The notes under the pieces were generated by a model that saw only the letters and a list, made by a program, of their open reading frames with translations, searched no databases and had not been told where the DNA came from. Both the position numbers and the translations under genes were made by a program. Positions 42,750 to 51,296 of a stretch of DNA of 64,000 nucleotides are shown one piece after another. Positions within the stretch are counted from its first letter, which is position 1, and the number at the start of each line of letters is the position of its first letter. Origin of the DNA: Pseudarthrobacter sp. GA104 (GTDB lineage: Bacteria; Actinomycetota; Actinomycetes; Actinomycetales; Micrococcaceae); assembly GCF_009741265.1 (NCBI RefSeq), contig NZ_WOWL01000001.1, positions 3,100,001 through 3,164,000 on the forward strand, in the 5' to 3' direction.

Positions 42750-42896
42750 TCAGGCGTTGCGCTTCAGCCAGCCCCAGACGGCAGTGGCCACGAACAGCAC
42801 CAGGCCGACGACGGCCAGCCACACCAGGCCCTTAATGACGAAGCCCAGGATGGACAGAACAAGCCAGACAACAAGCAGTGTGATTATTAGTCCCAT
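42750..42896 (-). CDS. 48-residue hydrophobic membrane peptide
   Basis: Read directly from the sequence: MGLIITLLVVWLVLSILGFV, continuing with two hydrophobic segments broken by IKGLVW and ending WLKRNA. Two short helices and a basic tail fit the small hydrophobic proteins common in Arthrobacter relatives; function unknown. The ATG at 42896 has GGAAT upstream, a weak site. It is convergent with the YCII gene. Confidence 0.55.
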   Translation of the reverse strand: MGLIITLLVVWLVLSILGFVIKGLVWLAVVGLVLFVATAVWGWLKRNA

Positions 42897-43131
42897 TCCG
42901 GAATCCTAGCCGGAATGTCCGTGCGGGGTTCCCGGGCGGCCAGGCAAATTCCTTCGCCGGGGGCCCCCGGCGGCAAGTATTGACACTCTGCACGCGTGGG
43001 GCGCACGCTGATAGCGCTGGGTGCCACTGTTGGCGGTGTTGACGCAGCGCGCGTCGGCCAGCCAACGCCCCCCGGAGCGGTCTGGGCGCCCCGGACGAAC
43101 AGTCCAAGCCCTCCCTGTCTGGAGAATCGAA

Positions 43132-43506
43132 ATGGCCGGAGTAACAGTAAACGCCCTTGAGGCAAAGTCGTTTGACGAACCCGATGAAAAGCGCCGCCCG
43201 CCGAAGACCCAGGTGGACGTGGTCAACCTGGGCGACGCCACGTTGGGACGGTTCACGTTCGAGCCGGGCTGGCGGTGGTCCGAGACCGTAAAAACCGTGG
43301 TCCACACGGACACCTGCCAGGTGAACCACGTGGGGATCTGCACCGCCGGAACGCTCACCGTGGAAATGGAGGACGGGACGCGGACCACGGTAAGCCCCGG
43401 CCACGCCTACACCATTCCGGCCGGCCACGATGCCTGGGTGGAGGGTGACGAGGCATTCGTAGGCTACGAAGTCATGAGCGCCGCGATCTTCGCAAAGCCC
43501 GCCTGA
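43132..43506 (+). CDS. Cupin-domain protein
   Basis: A 124-residue single-domain cupin. ATG 43132 has GGAGAA upstream. Strands FEPGWRWSETVKTVVHTDTC, LTVEMEDGTRTTVSPGHAYTI and PAGHDAWVEGDEAFVGYE correspond to the two cupin motifs. The usual His triplet is only partly kept (VHTDTCQVNHVG, GHDAW), so metal binding is uncertain. It lies alone; a GC-rich hairpin follows its stop at about 43519-43540. Confidence 0.82.
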   Translation: MAGVTVNALEAKSFDEPDEKRRPPKTQVDVVNLGDATLGRFTFEPGWRWSETVKTVVHTDTCQVNHVGICTAGTLTVEMEDGTRTTVSPGHAYTIPAGHDAWVEGDEAFVGYEVMSAAIFAKPA

Positions 43507-43575
43507 TCCCGGGGCCCTCCGCCCGCTTCGCGGACGGGCCACCGCCGGCCCGACGGGGCACTCCCGGGCCGGCTC

Positions 43576-44184
43576 CTACCCGGCAGGATATGGCGCCGAG
43601 GTGAGGTACCTGGCCAGGTGCGCAGCGTTGCGTGCGGCCCCCGCCGTGGCGGCGGCGACCTTCTCGGGCACGCTGTCCAGGTCCTTGTAATCCACTGTCT
43701 GCATGGCCTCGCCCACCCAGTAGGTGGCGCCCTGGGCGGGAATGGTGAAGCCGACGTCGTTCAGCCCCTGCTGCGTGTCCGCGACCGTCTTGTGGGCTCC
43801 GTCCTCGTTGCCCACCACCGCCACGACCGCCACCTTCCCGTACATGACGGGCCTGCCGTCGTCGTCCGTCTCGGCGAGGTCTGCGTCCAGCCGTTCGAGC
43901 ACCCTCTGGGTGATGCTGCTGGGGTGGCCCATCCAGATGGGGGTGGCCAGGACCAGGATGTCCGCCGCCAGGATCTTCCCGCGGATCCCGGGCCAGGCGT
44001 CGCCGGCGCCCATGTCCACCTGCACGCCGGGCATCACGTTGTGGTCCACCACCCGCACGGAACTCCCGCTTACCCCGTGCGCTGCAAGCTCGTCCAGCAC
44101 GTGGCGGGCCATGAGTTCGCTGCTCGAGGGCTCGGGCGAGGGGGTCAGGGAGCAGACTAGGGCGAATGCAGTGAGGTCAGCCAT
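43576..44184 (-). CDS. Flavodoxin-like NAD(P)H-dependent FMN oxidoreductase
   Basis: A 202-residue protein from ATG 44184 (MADLTAFALVCSLTPSPEPS, AAGGAAAACT upstream). The flavodoxin fold is shown by CSLTPSPEPSSSELMARHVL (phosphate-binding loop), DILVLATPIWMGHPSSITQR (FMN isoalloxazine loop) and a later EDGAHKTVADTQQGLND. These enzymes reduce quinones, azo dyes or flavins. The physiological substrate is unknown. It is alone, convergent with the cupin gene. Confidence 0.82.
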   Translation of the reverse strand: MADLTAFALVCSLTPSPEPSSSELMARHVLDELAAHGVSGSSVRVVDHNVMPGVQVDMGAGDAWPGIRGKILAADILVLATPIWMGHPSSITQRVLERLDADLAETDDDGRPVMYGKVAVVAVVGNEDGAHKTVADTQQGLNDVGFTIPAQGATYWVGEAMQTVDYKDLDSVPEKVAAATAGAARNAAHLARYLTSAPYPAG

Positions 44185-44403
44185 CAGTTTTCCTTGCCGT
44201 CGGTGGATCTTTCCTGGTGCCGCTTCGTGGTTCGTAGCCGGCGGCGAAAAGGACTGCCGGCCGGTGGTGCTCTCCCGTCTGGTCGGGAGGGGAGGCTGGC
44301 GGGACGCCAACCGCGGCAAGGTCATGACCGGGCCCGCGATCAGCGAGGAAGGGCACGAGGTCATCGTCCACGAGGAGCGCTCGTCGTTGAAAAGGAAAAC
44401 GCA

Positions 44404-44443
44404 CGGGCCGCCCTCCAGCCAAAGGGGGCGGCCCGCGCTTTTT
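44404..44443. terminator. Bidirectional hairpin terminator downstream of aceB
   Basis: GGGCCGCCCTCC and GGGGGCGGCCC form a stem with T-rich flanks on both strands (GCTTTTTGG one way, GCGTTTTCC the other). It would end the aceB transcript. The 292-base gap 44185-44476 holds no supported gene; a short frame with MTGPAISEEGHEVIVHEERS is not convincing. Confidence 0.5.
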
Positions 44444-44476
44444 GGTGTCCGGTTCCGTTGGTGTCCGGCAGGTCCT

Positions 44477-46093
44477 TTACCGCGCAGCTACAACGGATTC
44501 GAGCAGGTCGTACGCCGGAGTGGTGAGGAAGTCCGTGTACTCCTCCGAAAGGCAGATCCCGGAAATAATCTGCGATGCGGGCTCGTAATACCGGCTGAAC
44601 AGGTCTTCACCCACTTCACCGCGGAGTTTTTGGGTTTCCTCGGCCAGCAGGCGCTCCACCAGTTCCCGTGTCACCGTGTTGCCCGTGTCCGCCAGGATGG
44701 CTGCGTTCCGGATCTGCTGCCACACCTGTGACCGGGAAATTTCCGCGGTTGCAGCGTCCTCCATCAGGTTGTGGATGGCCACCGCCCCGTTGCCGGACAA
44801 CCAGACGGCCGTGTAGGCAACGGACACGTAGAGGTTGCCCCGCAGGCCGGCCTCGGTGGCCTCGCCCGGCGCCGATTCAATATCGAGCAGCTGCTCCGCG
44901 GTGACCTGGACCTCGGGCCTCGTCCGCTGCACCTGGTTGGGGGCGTCTCCGAGGACCCCGTCGAACACTTCCATGCAGATCGGCACCAGGTCCGGATGCG
45001 CAACCCAGGAGCCGTCGAAGCCGTCGTTGGCCTCGCGGGTCTTGTCCGCCCGCACCTTCGCGAAGGCCTCCTCGGTGACTTCCGGCTGGCGGCGGTTGGG
45101 GATGACGGCTGCCATGCCGCCCATGGCGAAGGCGCCGCGCTGGTGGCAGGTCTTGACCAGGAGTTCGGTGTAGGCCCGCATGAACGGAACCGTCATGGAT
45201 ACAGCCGCGCGGTCCGGAAGCGTGAACTTCGGGCCGGAATCGCGGAAATACTTGATGATGCTGAAAAGGTAGTCCCAGCGGCCGGCGTTGAGGCCGGACG
45301 CATGGTCGCGCAGTTCGTACAGGATTTCATCCATTTCAAAGGCCGCGGGGATGGTTTCCACCAGGACGGTGGCCCGGATGGTCCCCTGCGGCAGCCCGAG
45401 GGCATCCTGCGCGTAAACGAAGATGTCGTTCCACAGCCGGGCTTCGAGGTGGCTTTCCATCTTGGGCAGGTAGTAGTAGGGGCCGTGGCCGTTGTCGATG
45501 AGCTGCCTGGCGTTGTGGAAGAAGTGCAGCCCAAAGTCCACCAGGGCTCCGACGGCGGGCCGTCCGTCGAACTCCAGGTTCCGCTCCTCCATGTGCCACC
45601 CGCGGGGACGCATAATGACGACGGCGGTGGGCTCGTCAGTGCGGAGGGCGTAGGTCTTGCCCTCGGGGGACGAGTAGGCCAGCGTTCCGCGGGCGGCGTC
45701 ATAGAGCGAGAGCTGGCCGTCGATGACGTTGAACCACGTGGGGGAGCTGGCATCTTCAAGGTCTGCCAGCCATACTTTTGCACCCGAATTCAGGGCATTG
45801 ATTGCCATCTTGGCGGGGGAGGCGGGGCCGGTGATTTCCACCCGGCGGTCCTGGAGGGCGGCAGGGGCCGGAGCCACTGTCCAGTCACCCTGCCGGACGG
45901 CGGCTGTCTCGGGGAGGAAGTCCAGGGTTCCTGTCCGGCTGGCTTCCGCGCGGCGGGCATGCCGCGATTCCAGGCGGGCGTCGCGTTCGGCGGCAAAACG
46001 GCTGTGGAGTTCAGCGAGGAACTCCAGGGCTTCCGGCGTAAGGATCTCGGAGGCGCGGTCAAAGGGCGGGTTGGTGATCCGGGTCAGGGTCAT
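44477..46093 (-). CDS. aceB: Malate synthase A
   Basis: A 538-residue enzyme of the glyoxylate shunt that condenses glyoxylate with acetyl-CoA to malate. ATG 46093 (MTLTRITNPP) follows GAAAGGACC. Signature regions: VWLADLEDASSPTW, IMRPRGWHMEERNLEFDG (active-site Arg), YYYLPKMESHLEARLWNDIF, and ANDGFDGSWVAHPDLVPICM (catalytic Asp region). It is full length for the MS-A class. Isocitrate lyase is not in the window. The divergent promoter with lactate permease 1 carries a perfect GntR-type palindrome, linking it to lactate or glycolate use. Confidence 0.94.
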   Translation of the reverse strand: MTLTRITNPPFDRASEILTPEALEFLAELHSRFAAERDARLESRHARRAEASRTGTLDFLPETAAVRQGDWTVAPAPAALQDRRVEITGPASPAKMAINALNSGAKVWLADLEDASSPTWFNVIDGQLSLYDAARGTLAYSSPEGKTYALRTDEPTAVVIMRPRGWHMEERNLEFDGRPAVGALVDFGLHFFHNARQLIDNGHGPYYYLPKMESHLEARLWNDIFVYAQDALGLPQGTIRATVLVETIPAAFEMDEILYELRDHASGLNAGRWDYLFSIIKYFRDSGPKFTLPDRAAVSMTVPFMRAYTELLVKTCHQRGAFAMGGMAAVIPNRRQPEVTEEAFAKVRADKTREANDGFDGSWVAHPDLVPICMEVFDGVLGDAPNQVQRTRPEVQVTAEQLLDIESAPGEATEAGLRGNLYVSVAYTAVWLSGNGAVAIHNLMEDAATAEISRSQVWQQIRNAAILADTGNTVTRELVERLLAEETQKLRGEVGEDLFSRYYEPASQIISGICLSEEYTDFLTTPAYDLLESVVAAR

Positions 46094-46167
46094 TGCGGTC
46101 CTTTCGATGAGTTTTCGCATTATGGACAATATGTTCTGCCAGGCGAAAAAACAATGCCTAAAAGTAA

Positions 46168-46201
46168 ATCGGTCAGACCATTGACTAATGGTCTGACCGA
46201 T
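46168..46201. promoter_or_regulatory. GntR/FadR-type operator between aceB and lactate permease 1
   Basis: ATCGGTCAGACCAT (46168-46181) and its exact complement (46188-46201) flank TGACTA. Each arm contains a smaller palindrome, GGTCAGACC and GGTCTGACC, matching the TnGTnnnACnA core of FadR-subfamily GntR sites. It is centred between divergent genes, so both may be repressed together. Confidence 0.68.
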
Positions 46202-46317
46202 CCGTAGTCTCGGATCCACCTGAAGAAATCCTTCTCTCACATCGTGGAACTTCACTGGAACTTCATCCCCGTCCGCGTTTCCTCCACCTTCCTGCTCCAA
46301 ACACAAAGGAGTTTTTT

Positions 46318-48141
46318 GTGAGCACTTACCAGCAAGTCGTGGACCCTCTCTGGGGTTCCTTGGGCCTGTCAGCCCTCTGTGCGGCGTTGCCGTTGATCCT
46401 CCTGTTTGTCCTGTTGGGCGTTTTCCGCGTGAAAGCCGCCAAAGCTGCGCTGGCCAGCCTGCTGCTGTCCATCGTCCTGGCGGCGGTCGTGTGGCAGATG
46501 CCGCTGGACCAGGTGTTCAGCGCCACGGCCGCCGGCGCCTTCTATGGCTTCTTTCCCATCCTGTGGATCCTGATTAATGCCCTTTGGGTCTACAAGCTCA
46601 CCGTGGCCACGCCGTGGTTTGATGCCCTGGGCCGGACCATCCGGTCCATCTCCAATGACCTGCGCATCCTCTCCATCCTGATCGCCTTCTGCTTCGGCGC
46701 ACTGCTGGAGTCCCTGGCCGGCTTCGGCGCACCGGTGGCCATCACCGCCGCAATGCTGATGGCGGCGGGCATGAAGCCCTTCAAGTCCGCTGTTGTCTCA
46801 TTGCTCGCCAACACGGCGCCGGTGGCCTTTGGTGCCATGGCCGCGCCGATCATCGCCCTCAACGGCGTCACCGGCCTGCCGCTGCACGACCTGTCCTCGA
46901 TGGCCGGCCGCCAGACGCCCTTCATCGCCCTGATCGTGCCCCTGCTGCTCGTCTTCATCGTGGACGGCAAGCGCGGCCTGAAGCAGACCTGGCCCGTTGC
47001 CCTGGTGGCCGGCGCCGTGTTTGGAATCTTCCAGTTCATCACCTCGAACTTCTTCGCCGTCGAACTCACGGACGTGGTGGCGGCCGTAGCCACGGTGGCG
47101 GCCGTGCTGCTGATGCTCCGTGTGTGGCAGCCCCGTGAAATCATTGAGATGTCCGGGCCGGTCAGCGGTTCGGAGCCGGACGAGGATGAGCTCGCCTCGG
47201 GCCCCGTCACGGACGGCCGCAATGGCACAGACGGGGCCAGCGGAACGCACAGGCCCAGCGGAAGCTATGGCTCACAGGGTTCGCCCGCCCGCCCCTCCTC
47301 GGGAAGGGTTCCGGCCTCCGCCTCGGTGACCGAGGCCGTCTCCGCAGCAGCAACCACCCGGGTCATGGCGCCTGCCGGCAGCACGGCACAGCGGCCGGGG
47401 CAGCGGGAAATCTGGATGGCCGTCGCCCCGTACCTGATCATCATGGCCATCTTCTCAATCGCCCAGATCCCGGCGGTGAAGAGCTGGCTGAGCGTGGCCG
47501 GAAGCGTGAGCTTTGCCTGGCCGGGCCTGGATGTTGTGGACGCAGACGGAAAGCACGTCGCGGCGCAGAAGTTCAAGTTCGACCACCTCAAGGCCACCGG
47601 CACGCTCCTGCTGATTTCGGGCGTGATCACCATGGCCCTGTACCGCATCCCGGCAGCCGCCGGCTTCCGCATCTACGGGGAAACCCTCAAGCAGCTGCGG
47701 TGGACCATCGTGACCGTGATGTCCGTCCTGGGCCTGTCCTTCGTCATGAACCTGTCCGGGCAGACCACCTCCCTGGGCCTGGCACTCGCCTCCGCCGGCG
47801 GATTCTTCGCCGTCCTCTCGCCGGTGATCGGCTGGCTCGGCGTCGCCCTGACCGGCTCCGACACGTCGTCCAACTCCCTCTTCGGCCAGCTCCAGGTTTC
47901 CGCAGCCGAACAGACCGGACTGCCTCCGGTCCTTATGGCGGCGGCGAACTCCTCCGCCGGCGTCATGGGCAAGATGCTGTCCCTGCAGAACCTGGCAGTG
48001 GCAGCGGCCGCGGTGGGCCTGGAGGGATCCGAAGGCACACTCTTCAGGAAGCTCCTGGGCTGGAGCCTTGGGCTCCTGGCCGTGATGATCCTCCTGGTCC
48101 TGCTGCAGTCGACACCGGTACTTGGCTGGATGGTTCCCTAA
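46318..48141 (+). CDS. lctP: L-lactate/glycolate permease 1 (LctP family)
   Basis: A 607-residue proton-coupled lactate/glycolate importer. GTG 46318 directly follows AAAGGAGTTTTTT. About twelve helices carry the family motifs FGALLESLAGFGAPVAITAA, NTAPVAFGAMAAPIIALNGV and ALTGSDTSSNSLFGQLQVSA. A hydrophilic loop at about 275-345 (Pro/Ser/Gly-rich) is longer than in permease 2. It is the divergent partner of aceB and is followed by a GlcD-like oxidase, so uptake and oxidation are adjacent. It is a close paralogue of the permease at 51297. Confidence 0.9.
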   Translation: MSTYQQVVDPLWGSLGLSALCAALPLILLFVLLGVFRVKAAKAALASLLLSIVLAAVVWQMPLDQVFSATAAGAFYGFFPILWILINALWVYKLTVATPWFDALGRTIRSISNDLRILSILIAFCFGALLESLAGFGAPVAITAAMLMAAGMKPFKSAVVSLLANTAPVAFGAMAAPIIALNGVTGLPLHDLSSMAGRQTPFIALIVPLLLVFIVDGKRGLKQTWPVALVAGAVFGIFQFITSNFFAVELTDVVAAVATVAAVLLMLRVWQPREIIEMSGPVSGSEPDEDELASGPVTDGRNGTDGASGTHRPSGSYGSQGSPARPSSGRVPASASVTEAVSAAATTRVMAPAGSTAQRPGQREIWMAVAPYLIIMAIFSIAQIPAVKSWLSVAGSVSFAWPGLDVVDADGKHVAAQKFKFDHLKATGTLLLISGVITMALYRIPAAAGFRIYGETLKQLRWTIVTVMSVLGLSFVMNLSGQTTSLGLALASAGGFFAVLSPVIGWLGVALTGSDTSSNSLFGQLQVSAAEQTGLPPVLMAAANSSAGVMGKMLSLQNLAVAAAAVGLEGSEGTLFRKLLGWSLGLLAVMILLVLLQSTPVLGWMVP

Positions 48142-48169
48142 ACACCCCGCCGCCCTTACAAATGAAAAA

Positions 48170-48199
48170 GGGCCGGGGGAGTGCGTCAGCCCCCGGCCC
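48170..48199 (+). terminator. Intercistronic hairpin between permease 1 and FAD oxidase
   Basis: GGGCCGGGGG and CCCCCGGCCC make a 10-bp perfect stem. It is upstream of the FAD oxidase start; an A-rich run precedes it rather than a T-run following, so attenuation or mRNA stability is as likely as termination. Confidence 0.45.
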
Positions 48200-48231
48200 C
48201 ATGCCCACAGAAACAAAGAGGTTTCCCTTCC

Positions 48232-49602
48232 ATGAGTACATCGGCAGTTGCAACAGCATCAGCGGCGCTTCTCACCGCAAGCGCACATGCTTCCACGGAC
48301 CTGGACGAACGTGTCCGGGTGAGCACGGACCGCTCCGGCTACGTTCCTCCCAGCCTCCCTGACGGCGTCGTCTACGCCACGAGCACGGAGGAGGTGGTGG
48401 CCACCATGAAACTGGCGGCGGCCCACAACGTGCCGGTTGTTCCCCGCGGGGCCGGGACGGGCTTGGCCGCCGGAGCGTCAGCCCGGGCAGGTGAAGTGGT
48501 CCTTGACATGGCCCGCATGAACCGGATCCTCCACATCGACCCGGTGGAGCAGCTGGCGGTGGTTGAACCCGGCGTCATCAACGCGGAGGTGAACGCCGCC
48601 GCCCGGGAGCACGGACTCTTCTACGCCCCGGATCCGGCCAGCACGGCCATCTGTTCCATCGGCGGCAACATCGCCACCAACGCCGGCGGCATGTGGTGCG
48701 CAAAATACGGCGTCACCCGGGAATCCGTCCTGGCGCTGCGTGTTGTCCTGCCCGATGGCCGGGTGCTGCGCACGGGAAGGAACACCATCAAGGGCGTGAC
48801 GGGGTATGACCTGAACGCCCTGATGATCGGTTCCGAAGGAACACTGGGCGTGGTGGTGGAGGCCACCCTGCGCCTGCGGCCGCGGCCGGTCCAGACCGCC
48901 ACCGTTGCCGCCTATTTCCCGGATGTGGATGCCGCCGCCCTGGCTGCCTCTGCCATCATCGCCGCGCGCCTGCAGCCCTCGGTGCTGGAACTCATGGACG
49001 GCCCCACCCTGGAAGCCGTTGATGCGGCGCACGGCACCAGCCACCGGTCCAAGGGCGGCGCTTTCCTCCTGGCGCAGACCGACGGCTACGGCGCCTTCCT
49101 CGAACAGGATGTCCTCCTCCAGGCCATCCAACCGTTCGCCAGCTACATCGAGAAGGCGGAGGACGCGGCGGCAGCGGAGGCGCTCGTGGCCACCCGGCGG
49201 GAAGCGATCCCGTCGCTTGAGAAGCTCGGCCGTGTCTCCATCTGCGACATCGGCGTGCCGCGGAACAGGCTGGCGGCAGTCTTCGCCGGCCTGGAAGACA
49301 TCTCCCGAAAGACCGGCGTCCGGATCTTCAACGTGGCGCACGCGGCAGACGGCAACCTCCACCCGATGATCGTCGTTGAACCGGACGAATCCATCACCGA
49401 TGGACCCGCCAAAAAAGCCCTTGGCGACATGTTCTACCTGGCACAGCGCCTGGGCGGCACGCTCACGGGCGAGCACGGCGTCGGCCTGCTCAAGCGCGAC
49501 TGGCTCGAGGACGAGCTGGGCGGAACCTCGCTCGAACTCCAGCGCGCCATCCGCAATGTCTTCGACCCCCAGGGAATCCTCAACCCCGGCAAGGCGATCT
49601 AG
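48232..49602 (+). CDS. FAD-linked oxidase (GlcD/D-lactate dehydrogenase type)
   Basis: A 456-residue PCMH-type flavoprotein. ATG 48232 follows AAAGAGG. The FAD-binding domain shows NVPVVPRGAGTGLAAGASAR, ICSIGGNIATNAGGMWCAKY and GRNTIKGVTGYDLNALMIGS with GTLGVVVEATLRLRPR. The C-terminal oxidase domain has IFNVAHAADGNLHPMIVVEP and GTLTGEHGVGLLKRDWL, the usual metal/substrate region. GlcD-like enzymes oxidise glycolate or D-lactate to glyoxylate or pyruvate. Its position after permease 1 and beside aceB, which consumes glyoxylate, makes glycolate a good candidate. Confidence 0.88.
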   Translation: MSTSAVATASAALLTASAHASTDLDERVRVSTDRSGYVPPSLPDGVVYATSTEEVVATMKLAAAHNVPVVPRGAGTGLAAGASARAGEVVLDMARMNRILHIDPVEQLAVVEPGVINAEVNAAAREHGLFYAPDPASTAICSIGGNIATNAGGMWCAKYGVTRESVLALRVVLPDGRVLRTGRNTIKGVTGYDLNALMIGSEGTLGVVVEATLRLRPRPVQTATVAAYFPDVDAAALAASAIIAARLQPSVLELMDGPTLEAVDAAHGTSHRSKGGAFLLAQTDGYGAFLEQDVLLQAIQPFASYIEKAEDAAAAEALVATRREAIPSLEKLGRVSICDIGVPRNRLAAVFAGLEDISRKTGVRIFNVAHAADGNLHPMIVVEPDESITDGPAKKALGDMFYLAQRLGGTLTGEHGVGLLKRDWLEDELGGTSLELQRAIRNVFDPQGILNPGKAI

Positions 49603-49725
49603 CAGTCCGGCCGCCGCGGCGGCCGGGGAGGAAAGGGGTGGCGGCGCCGGTTCCGCTACCCCTTTCCGCCGTCCGCGCGCCGGCGCGAACGCAGTGATGT
49701 TGGTCCCGTAGGGCAGGATGGAAGC

Positions 49726-50451
49726 ATGGCGGAATCAGCAGCGGAATCTTCACCGAAGCGGACCTACGATGTCCTGTTGGACGACGTCGAAGCGGGCCTC
49801 CGCTCCGGGCGCTTCAAGGCAGGGGACCAGCTTCCCGGAGAACGCATCCTGGCGGAAACCTACGGCATCTCCCGCGCCTCCGTCCGCGAAGCCATGCGCC
49901 TCCTCGACGCCATGGGGATCCTCCGCAGCTCGAACAAGTCCGGCCCCAAATCCGGCGCCGTCATTGTCTCAGAGCCGTCGGCTGGACTGTCCTCCACCCT
50001 CCGCCTGCACGTCGCCAGCAGCCGGCTTCCCGTGGCAGACATCGTCGAGGCCCGCATCCTCCTGGAAACCTGGGCGGCCCGGACCGCGGCCGAAAAGGAC
50101 AACCCTGAGGGTATCGAGCGGGCCAGGGAACTGCTCCTGGCGATGGATGCCCCGGACATCGATCCGGAAACATTCCACGCCCTGGACGCGCAGTTCCACC
50201 TGGCCCTCAGTGCCCTGGCAGGCAACGCGGTGATCGAAACCATCATGGATTCCCTCAGCGGCTCCATCCGCGGCTATATCAAGGACGCCCTTGCGGCCCT
50301 GGGCCAGTGGCCGGTGGTCCTCGCCGAGCTGAGGGCGCACCACCACGCAATCTTCAATGCCGTGGAAGCGCGGAACGCGGACCTTGCCGCGGACCTGCTC
50401 CGCCGCCACGTTGGCTGGCTCCACGAGCAGACGGCCAGGGCCCGCTCCTGA
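49726..50451 (+). CDS. GntR-family regulator with FCD domain (LldR/GlcC-like)
   Basis: A 241-residue regulator. The winged helix is ILAETYGISRASVREAMRLL with LDAMGILRSSNKSGPKSGA. The FCD ligand domain follows (SRLPVADIVEARILLETWAA, FHLALSALAGNAVIETIMDS, HHHAIFNAVEARNADLAADL), with the Asp and His residues that hold a metal and organic acid ligand. It is the third gene in the permease/oxidase unit and the natural candidate to bind the GGTCTGACC palindrome at 46168-46201, with lactate or glycolate as inducer. This is inference. Confidence 0.88.
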   Translation: MAESAAESSPKRTYDVLLDDVEAGLRSGRFKAGDQLPGERILAETYGISRASVREAMRLLDAMGILRSSNKSGPKSGAVIVSEPSAGLSSTLRLHVASSRLPVADIVEARILLETWAARTAAEKDNPEGIERARELLLAMDAPDIDPETFHALDAQFHLALSALAGNAVIETIMDSLSGSIRGYIKDALAALGQWPVVLAELRAHHHAIFNAVEARNADLAADLLRRHVGWLHEQTARARS

Positions 50452-50464
50452 GCATGCCCGGTGC

Positions 50465-51175
50465 CTAGCCGGCAGCAGCGTCCGACGGCGGCAGGTCGGC
50501 TTCCGGCCCCGGCGTGCCTCCCATGGCGGCCACGAGACGTTCGCGGGCGCGGCCAAGGTGGACGTCCAGCAGCTGCGCGGCTTCGTCCCCGCGGCCGGCC
50601 TCGATCAGTTCCAGGAGCTTCTGGTGCTCGGCCTGGATCAGGGCGGTATCCAGGAGGTGCAGCGACTGCACGCGGGACATGCATAGCCGGACTTCGCCCA
50701 CCAGCGACAGGTACATGCGGCTGATGCGTTGGTTGCCCACCGCGTCAATCAGGCTGGTGTGGAACCGCATGTCCGGTTCCACAACGTCAAGCGGTGCGCC
50801 GGTCTTCAATGCCGCAATATCGTTATTGGCCTGCACGGCACTCGCCGGCACCGTTCGGCCGGACGCCAGCCGCCGGAGCACTTCGCTTTCCAGGTATGCC
50901 CTGGCCAGGTAGATGTCCCGGACGGATTCCGGCCCCAGGTCCACCACCCGCGCGGTCTTGTGGGTGCCGCGGTCCAGCAGCCCCTCGGCGACGAGCTTCT
51001 CGATCGAGGCCTTGGCGGTGGGGCGGGCCACCTCGTAGGAAGACGCCACGTCCGTCTCGGTGAGCGCCACGCCCGAGCCGAGTTCGCCGGAGAAGACGCG
51101 GCTCCGCAAATCCGCGGCGATCGCATCCACGATCGAGACTGCTGCAACACGTCCGGCCACTGGCGTTCCTCCCAA
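50465..51175 (-). CDS. GntR-family regulator with FCD domain, second copy
   Basis: A 236-residue regulator divergent from permease 2. The winged helix is ALTETDVASSYEVARPTAKA with LVAEGLLDRGTHKTARVV, and the FCD domain is MRFHTSLIDAVGNQRISRMY and ALIQAEHQKLLELIEAGRGD. It differs clearly from the regulator at 49726, so the two permease loci likely answer to different repressors or ligands. Two TTGYYAGACAA sites lie in the promoter gap at 51197-51249 and are probably its operators. Confidence 0.87.
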   Translation of the reverse strand: MGGTPVAGRVAAVSIVDAIAADLRSRVFSGELGSGVALTETDVASSYEVARPTAKASIEKLVAEGLLDRGTHKTARVVDLGPESVRDIYLARAYLESEVLRRLASGRTVPASAVQANNDIAALKTGAPLDVVEPDMRFHTSLIDAVGNQRISRMYLSLVGEVRLCMSRVQSLHLLDTALIQAEHQKLLELIEAGRGDEAAQLLDVHLGRARERLVAAMGGTPGPEADLPPSDAAAG

Positions 51176-51196
51176 AACTGTCCCCGTTTCCTTATT

Positions 51197-51249
51197 TTGC
51201 CAGACAAGTCAGCATCTGCACTTGACCGTCATGTGTACTTGTTAGACAA
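51197..51249. promoter_or_regulatory. Paired GntR-like operator sites before permease 2
   Basis: TTGCCAGACAA (51197-51207) and TTGTTAGACAA (51239-51249) are direct repeats differing at two bases, centred 42 bases apart (four helical turns). TTG..CAA ends match FCD-GntR operators. They lie between the divergent regulator and permease 2. Confidence 0.5.
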
Positions 51250-51296
51250 TTTGAGGGCGCCACGGAGTTGTGACGCCTAACACAATCTGGAGACAC

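Noticed and set aside
44194..44526. Short plus-strand frames between the FMN reductase and aceB
   Set aside because: A segment MTGPAISEEGHEVIVHEERS looks protein-like but has no good start site and stops at a terminator hairpin; I could not support a gene.
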